A DNA stretch of 64,000 bases from Streptosporangium sandarakinum. Lineage in GTDB: Bacteria; Actinomycetota; Actinomycetes; Streptosporangiales; Streptosporangiaceae. Positions 58,350 to 64,000 of the stretch are shown piece by piece; position 1 is the stretch's first letter, and every line of letters starts with the position of its first letter. The stretch lies in the NCBI RefSeq assembly GCF_013409935.1, contig NZ_JACCCO010000002.1:744001-808000 (forward strand), read 5' to 3'. The notes under the pieces are model-generated. The model was not told the origin of the DNA. It did not search any database and worked only from the letters and a program-made list of their open reading frames with translations. A program made the translations under genes and the position numbers.

Positions 58350-60425
58350 TCACCTGCCCGCCGTACGGCCCGCCACGCCCTGTCCGGCACCTTCCTGGGC
58401 CTGGATGGCGGTGATGGCGACCGTGCTGACGATGTCGGCGACCAGCGCGCCCCGCGACAGGTCGTTCACCGGCTTGCGCAACCCCTGCAGGACCGGCCCG
58501 ATCGCCACGGCCCCGGCGGAGCGCTGCACCGCCTTGTAGGTGTTGTTGCCGGTGTTGAGGTCGGGGAAGATCAGTACGGTGGCCCGCCCGGCGACCTCGG
58601 AGCCCGGCAGCTTGGCCGCGGCGACCCGGGGGTCCACGGCCGCGTCGTACTGGATCGGACCCTCCACCAGCAGGTCCGGCGCCCGCGAGGCCACCAGGGC
58701 GGTGGCCTCGCGGACCTTGTCCACGTCGGCGCCCCGGCCGGAGGCGCCGGTGGAGTAGGACAGCATCGCCACCCGCGGCTCGACGCCGAACCGCCTCGCC
58801 GTACGGGCCGAGGAGATCGCGATGTCGGCGAGCTGCCCGGCGTCCGGGGCGGGGTTGATCGCGCAGTCGCCGTAGACGAGCACCCGGTCGGCCAGGCACA
58901 TGAAGAACACCGACGAGACGATCGAGGTGCCGGGGACCGTCCTGACGATCTGGAAGGGGGGCAGGATCGTGGCCGCGGTGGTGTGCGCGGCGCCGGAGAC
59001 CATGCCGTCCACCATGCCGCGGTGCAGCATCATCGTGCCGAAGAAGTTGACGTCGCCGACCACGTCGCGGGCCCGCTCCAGGGTCATCCCCTTGTGCGCC
59101 CGCAGCGCCGCGTACTCCTCGGCGAACGGCTCGCGCAGCGGGGAGGTCAGCGGGTCGACGACGGTCACGCCGGACAGGTCGAGGCCGAGGGCGCCGATGC
59201 GCCTGCGGACCGCCTCCTCCCGTCCCAGCAGGGTGATGTCCACGATGCCGCGGCGCAGCAGGACGTCGGCGGCCTGCAGGACGCGGTCCTCCTCCCCCTC
59301 CGGGAGCACGATGTGCCGCCGGTCGGCGCGGGCCCGCTCCAGCAGGGTGTGCTCGAACATCATCGGCGTGATCCGCTCGGAGCGGGCCAGCTCGATCCGG
59401 TCGGCCAGGTCGGCGGTGTCCACGTGGGCCTCGAAGTGGCCGAGCGCCGTGTCGATCTTGCGGGGGTTGTCGGCGGTGAGCCGGCCCTCCAGCCCGGCCA
59501 GCGCGGTCGCGACGGTGAAGCTGTCCGCGGCGGCCGACAGCACCGGCAGCCCCGGCGCGAGGCCGGCGGTGAGGGCCTTGACCGCCTCGGTCGGCTTCTC
59601 CCCCAGGGTCAGCACCACGCCGGACGGCCTGGCCGTGCCCGCCGCCTCCGCCGCGGCCGAGGCGAGCAGCAGGTCGGCGCGGTCGCCCGGGGTGATCGTC
59701 AGCGCCCCGTCGGCCAGGTGTTCCAGGAACAGCGGGAGCATGGCGCCGCCGAAGACGAACCCGAACACGTCGCGGCGCAGCCCGTCCTCGTCGCCCTGGA
59801 CGTACTCGGCGTCCACGGCCTGCATCACCTGGCCGACGGTCGGGGCCGACAGCGACGGGTGCTCGGGGATGGCGTAGCAGGGCACCGGCAGGCCGGGCCG
59901 TACGGTCACCCCCTCGGGCACCCGGTTGGCGACCACCGCGAGCACCGTGCCGCCCAGGTCGGTGAAGACCTGGTGGGCGGTGCGCATCTCCATCTCGGCC
60001 TCGTCGGCGCGCTCGCCGTGCGCGCCCACCACCACGATCACCGGCGCGCCGAACTCGGCGGCCAGGCGCGCGTTGAACGCCGTCACGGGAGGCAGGACCT
60101 CGGCGTCGAACGAGGCGCCCAGCACCAGGAGCGCGTCGCACTCCGGCTCCAGCGTGTGGAAGTGGCCGACCAGCCGGCTGACGAGCTCCTCGGCGCCGTG
60201 CCGGGTGTAGACCTCGGCGGCGGCCGCGGCCGTCATCCCGACCGCCGAGACCGCGGGGCGGTAGCGGGCGGTGAGCAGTTCGAGGGTGCGATCCTCCCCG
60301 TCCCGGGAGATCGGCCGGAACACCCCGGCCCGGCCCACCCGGCGGGTGAGCAGCTCCATCAGGCCGAGCTCGACGATCTGCCTGCCGTCTCCGCGGCCGA
60401 GACCGGCCACGTAGATGCTCCGCAT
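58350..60425 (-). CDS. pta: Phosphate acetyltransferase, long form
   Basis: A 691-aa cytoplasmic enzyme interconverting acetyl-CoA and acetyl phosphate. Three parts: an N-terminal BioD/P-loop-like domain (SIYVAGLGRGDGRQIVELGLMELL, with its Walker A Lys replaced, so likely regulatory), a DRTGG middle domain (about 215-330) and the C-terminal catalytic PTA domain (MMFEHTLLERARADRRHIVLPEGEEDRVL, LLSYSTGASGRG, FPDLNTGNNTYKAVQRSAGA). ATG 60425 is preceded by GGGAGGGG. First gene of the pta-ackA pair. Confidence 0.96.
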   Translation of the reverse strand: MRSIYVAGLGRGDGRQIVELGLMELLTRRVGRAGVFRPISRDGEDRTLELLTARYRPAVSAVGMTAAAAAEVYTRHGAEELVSRLVGHFHTLEPECDALLVLGASFDAEVLPPVTAFNARLAAEFGAPVIVVVGAHGERADEAEMEMRTAHQVFTDLGGTVLAVVANRVPEGVTVRPGLPVPCYAIPEHPSLSAPTVGQVMQAVDAEYVQGDEDGLRRDVFGFVFGGAMLPLFLEHLADGALTITPGDRADLLLASAAAEAAGTARPSGVVLTLGEKPTEAVKALTAGLAPGLPVLSAAADSFTVATALAGLEGRLTADNPRKIDTALGHFEAHVDTADLADRIELARSERITPMMFEHTLLERARADRRHIVLPEGEEDRVLQAADVLLRRGIVDITLLGREEAVRRRIGALGLDLSGVTVVDPLTSPLREPFAEEYAALRAHKGMTLERARDVVGDVNFFGTMMLHRGMVDGMVSGAAHTTAATILPPFQIVRTVPGTSIVSSVFFMCLADRVLVYGDCAINPAPDAGQLADIAISSARTARRFGVEPRVAMLSYSTGASGRGADVDKVREATALVASRAPDLLVEGPIQYDAAVDPRVAAAKLPGSEVAGRATVLIFPDLNTGNNTYKAVQRSAGAVAIGPVLQGLRKPVNDLSRGALVADIVSTVAITAIQAQEGAGQGVAGRTAGR

Positions 60426-60453
60426 GGGCGCCCGCCCCTCCCTTCGGCACGGT

Positions 60454-60507
60454 GCCTCGCGACGCCTCACGACGCCTCGCAAGACCCATAAGACTCATAA
60501 GACTCGC
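60454..60507. repeat. Two adjoining short tandem arrays upstream of pta
   Basis: Three copies of a 10-bp unit (GCCTCGCGAC-like, 60454-60483) run into three copies of a 9-bp unit (AAGACTCAT-like, 60481-60507), in the 106 bp between pta and the hydrolase gene. Confidence 0.7.
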
Positions 60508-60531
60508 AAGAGGAGTAAACACCCTTGGTAA

Positions 60532-61482
60532 TCAGGTCATGGCGCTGGCCCATGCGCCGATCCGCCGGATCAGTTCCGGCGTGGCCGCCGTCTCGGCGTG
60601 GCCGAACCCGGGTTCGAGCCACAGCTCCCTGGGGTCGCGGGCGGCGCCGTAGAGCTGCAGGGCGTGCTCGACGGGGAAGAAGGAGTCGGAGTCGCCGTGC
60701 ACGACCAGCAGCGGCGTCGGCGCGACCGTCGCGGCGGCCTCGTAGGGCGCCAGCGGCACCGGGTCCCAGCCTCCCTTGCGGATCCGGGTGCCCCGGCCCA
60801 CCCGCGTGGCCCAGCGGCCCAGCCGCCGCTCGATCGCCCAGTGCACCTGCCGCATCGGCTTGGTGCCGCGGTAGTACCACCGGGCCGGGGAGCTGATCGA
60901 GACCACGGCGTCGACCCGCCCGCGCCCGTCGCCGAGCGCGGTGTTCACCAGCTCCGAGCCCGGCCCGCCCCGGCCGGGGAGCGGCGCGCCGCCGTCCAGG
61001 CCCACCGGCCCGTCCATGACCGGGCTCAGCACGGCGGCTGCCTCCAGGCCGCCGCCGGCGCCGCTCAGCAGCCCGTCCCCGGCCGGGCCCACCATGGCCC
61101 CGCCGGAGCGCGTCGCGCCGCGCAGCCCCGCGTGCCGCACGACCACGGCGCCGCCCATGGAGAACCCGACGGTGGCCACGCGGGTGTATCCGATCATCCT
61201 CGTGTGCCGTACGGCGGCCTCCAGGTCGAGGACCTCCAGGTCGCCGACCGTCGACAGGCCCCCGGAACGGCCGTGCCCGCGGAAGTCGAAGGACACGACG
61301 CCGCCGAACTCGCTGAGCACATGGGTGATCCGCCGGGTGGTGAGCTCCCTGAGCGAGCCGGTGAACCCGTGCGCCACGACGATTCCCAGGTCCGCCGCGC
61401 CGCGCGAGGGCGTGTGCGCGGCGTCGATCCGGACGTCGTCCTCGGTCATGAACATCGCCGCGAAGGATGGCGCGAAAGACAT
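60532..61482 (-). CDS. Alpha/beta hydrolase
   Basis: A 316-aa serine hydrolase with oxyanion region VVAHGFTGSLRE, FRGHGRSGG, nucleophile elbow TVGFSMGGAVVVRH, acid Asp in VVHGDSDSFFPVEHA and catalytic His in GFGHAET. An unusual Gly-rich insert (GLRGATRSGGAMVGPAGDGLLSGAGGGLEAAA...) lies between the nucleophile and acid strands, roughly residues 118-175, where a cap would sit. Cytoplasmic; substrate unknown. It lies upstream of pta on the same strand. Confidence 0.88.
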   Translation of the reverse strand: MSFAPSFAAMFMTEDDVRIDAAHTPSRGAADLGIVVAHGFTGSLRELTTRRITHVLSEFGGVVSFDFRGHGRSGGLSTVGDLEVLDLEAAVRHTRMIGYTRVATVGFSMGGAVVVRHAGLRGATRSGGAMVGPAGDGLLSGAGGGLEAAAVLSPVMDGPVGLDGGAPLPGRGGPGSELVNTALGDGRGRVDAVVSISSPARWYYRGTKPMRQVHWAIERRLGRWATRVGRGTRIRKGGWDPVPLAPYEAAATVAPTPLLVVHGDSDSFFPVEHALQLYGAARDPRELWLEPGFGHAETAATPELIRRIGAWASAMT

Positions 61483-61565
61483 GTTTCGAGCTTAGAACCT
61501 GAGGTCAGGACTCCTTCCCGCGGCCGAGGCCTCACGACGCGCGGGGCGCGGGACGCCCCGCGGCG

Positions 61566-61625
61566 CCGGGGATCCCGCCCCCGGGGATCCCGCCCCCGGG
61601 GATCTCCGGCCCCGGGGATCCCCGG
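61566..61625. repeat. 15-bp tandem repeats between the hydrolase and ANL-like genes
   Basis: About four copies of CCGGGGATCCCGCCC (starts 61566, 61581, 61596 and 61611), the last two degenerate, in the 199-bp intergenic gap. Confidence 0.75.
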
Positions 61626-61681
61626 GAGGCCGACGCGGGCACCGGCTCCGGGACGGAGCCATGAGGGTTTCCCGCCCCGGG

Positions 61682-62629
61682 TCAGCCCCTGGGGATGACG
61701 AGCTCCGTCGATCGTCCGTACGCCGACACGGTGACCCGCGGCCAGCGGCTCCCGGCCGGCCGCGCGACCGCCCACGGCGGCACCGCGGCGACGGTGATGC
61801 CGTACTCCTCGATGAGCGCCCGGCACTCGCCCGGCGTGGCGCCCGGGGCCGCGACGACGTGCGCCCCGCCCATCAGCGCCAGGTCGAACAGGGCGGCCTG
61901 GGCGCGCGGCTCGGTGGTGGCGACGAGCACGCGGTCACGCTCCCTGAGCATCGCCTCCGGGGCCAGCCGCCGCAGCTCCGCCACCACCCCGGCGTGGCTG
62001 ATCACCCGGCTGCCGTCGAAGGTCAACGCGGGCGCCTCCGCGCCGCCGCGCGACCGGACGGCCGCGCCGCGCCGGGGCGGAACGCCCGGCCCGCGGCGCG
62101 GCGGTGCGCTCGGCCCCCGCTGGGGCGGCACGCTCGGCCCGCGCCGCGGCTGGGCGCCGGGGTCGCGCTGCGGCGGGACCACGGGTCCGCGGCGCGGCGG
62201 GGCCCCCGGGCCGTCGGGCCGCGGGGACGTCACCTCCTCCAGGGTGAGGATCTGCCGGACGCGGGAGTCGCCGGCGACCCGCATCGACCACTCGGCCTGC
62301 ACCCGGTCGGTGATCATCATCCGCGCGCGGCTCGCCGCCAGGCACTCGTAGAAGACGTCGCGGTCCAGGTCGGCCGCGAGCGGCACCACCAGCGCCCCGG
62401 CCGCCGCGGCGGCGTGCACGGCGAGGGGGAAACCGGGCCCCGGGGGGAGGCGGACGACCACCCGGTCCCCGGGCGCGACGCCGCGGTCGCGCAGTTCCGC
62501 CGTCGCCGGGCCGATCCGCCCGGCGAGCGCGGCGTAGGAGAGGACGTCGCCGGTGGCGGCGTCGGTGACCGCGGGTCGCTCCCCGCGGTGCCCGGCGGCG
62601 CTCAGCACCACATCGGTCCAGGTCGGCAT
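61682..62629 (-). CDS. Degenerate AMP-binding-fold protein with Pro/Arg-rich insert
   Basis: A 315-aa paralog in kind of the protein at 39890. It follows the N-terminal domain of fatty-acyl/4-coumarate ligase-type enzymes (GERPAVTDAATGDVLSYAALAGRI, GDRVVVRLPPGPGFPLAVHAAAAAGALVVPL). The phosphate-binding loop is missing: the place reads PALTFDGSRVISHAGVV. Just before it lies about 50 residues of degenerate PPRRGP-type repeats. There is no C-terminal lid domain. Start ATG 62629; a longer ATG start at 62692 is possible. It should lack adenylation activity. Confidence 0.75.
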   Translation of the reverse strand: MPTWTDVVLSAAGHRGERPAVTDAATGDVLSYAALAGRIGPATAELRDRGVAPGDRVVVRLPPGPGFPLAVHAAAAAGALVVPLAADLDRDVFYECLAASRARMMITDRVQAEWSMRVAGDSRVRQILTLEEVTSPRPDGPGAPPRRGPVVPPQRDPGAQPRRGPSVPPQRGPSAPPRRGPGVPPRRGAAVRSRGGAEAPALTFDGSRVISHAGVVAELRRLAPEAMLRERDRVLVATTEPRAQAALFDLALMGGAHVVAAPGATPGECRALIEEYGITVAAVPPWAVARPAGSRWPRVTVSAYGRSTELVIPRG

Positions 62630-62935
62630 AAGATCACGATAGAAACTCAGGTCCTCCCGCGCATGGTCAGGAATATGCAGACGGCTGACCATTTCCCGGC
62701 GCCCGCATTGTCTCCCCGGCTGTCTCCCCGGCTGTCTCCCCGGCGGTCTCCCCGAGGTCCGTGGCGCGTCCGGCCGGGAATCCCCGCCGGTAGAAGCGGC
62801 CTTCCGGCCCCCGGACCGGATCCCTCCGCCCGCGAAGCACCGCGGTGAGCGTGAGAGGGATCGGCGGCATCACCTAAAATAGGTAGGCCGCACGTTCGGC
62901 GGCCAGCCTCCACGATCAAAGAGTGAGACTCCACC
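62630..62935 (+). promoter_or_regulatory. Divergent region with 12-bp repeats and the typA promoter
   Basis: 306 bp. Three perfect copies of TGTCTCCCCGGC (62709-62744) are followed by a degenerate fourth. A plausible typA promoter has -35 GTGAGA (62851-62856) and -10 TAAAAT (62875-62880), 18 bp apart; the -10 lies in ACCTA-AAA-TAGGT (62872-62884), a short palindrome. Confidence 0.6.

Positions 62936-64000
<1,065 letters not shown>

Overview
The window is very GC-rich with typical actinomycete content: GTG/TTG starts, qcrB, an EspC/WXG100-like T7SS substrate pair, typA, pta-ackA, SigB-style promoters and many LacI/ROK/MerR/TetR/ArsR regulators. It most resembles a Streptosporangiaceae-type soil actinomycete (Streptosporangium, Nonomuraea and relatives). 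That placement is inference from gene content, not a phylogeny. Coding is dense on both strands. Two genes run off the ends: a PhoD-type phosphatase on the left and typA on the right.

Layout. 1-8.2 kb: an alpha-galactoside-type uptake and hydrolysis operon (GH36-like glycosidase, two permeases, binding protein, then phoD), divergent from a ROK repressor and followed by an NmrA-like reductase behind a MerR/SoxR-type promoter. 8.3-10.7 kb: an MFS exporter divergent from a DUF5937/ArsR regulator; a second copy of this module lies at 34.1-36.5 kb. 10.8-16.5 kb: an island bounded by an intact tRNA-Lys(CUU) and a 47-nt degenerate copy of that tRNA's 3' half. It holds a small protein and a large nSTAND ATPase/WD40 protein whose gene is cut by a 937-bp IS5-family element. 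16.9-22.2 kb: small stress or envelope genes (PRC-barrel, DUF6328, GPGG peptide, BON, metallophosphoesterase, GT4, DUF4235, DUF6458), some with SigB-like promoters. 22.2-28.1 kb: shikimate-kinase-like kinase, DUF305 lipoprotein, AA10 LPMO with CBM5/12, a second identical tRNA-Lys, OsmC, MDR reductase, phage-holin-like membrane protein.

28.1-39.7 kb: LacI regulator; amidohydrolase/cysteine dioxygenase pair; orphan qcrB; a second LacI regulator whose palindromic operator recurs in the promoter of a glucose-type ABC importer at 36.5-39.7 kb. 39.9-49.2 kb: a degenerate AMP-binding-fold protein, a large LuxR/NB-ARC/TPR regulator, a PbpA-like transpeptidase, a MerR/aldo-keto reductase pair with back-to-back operators, and a TetR/GH1 beta-glucosidase pair. 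49.4-57 kb: two T7SS-like substrates, a secreted LAS-type peptidase, aldehyde dehydrogenase, a GbsR/MarR-like regulator with an IS30-type HTH, DUF4097 and serine hydrolase. 57.1-64 kb: ackA-pta, an alpha/beta hydrolase, a second degenerate AMP-binding-fold protein and typA.

The strongest leads for something not yet described are the tRNA-bounded two-gene nSTAND module and the two AMP-binding-fold proteins that both lack the ATP-binding P-loop at the same place.
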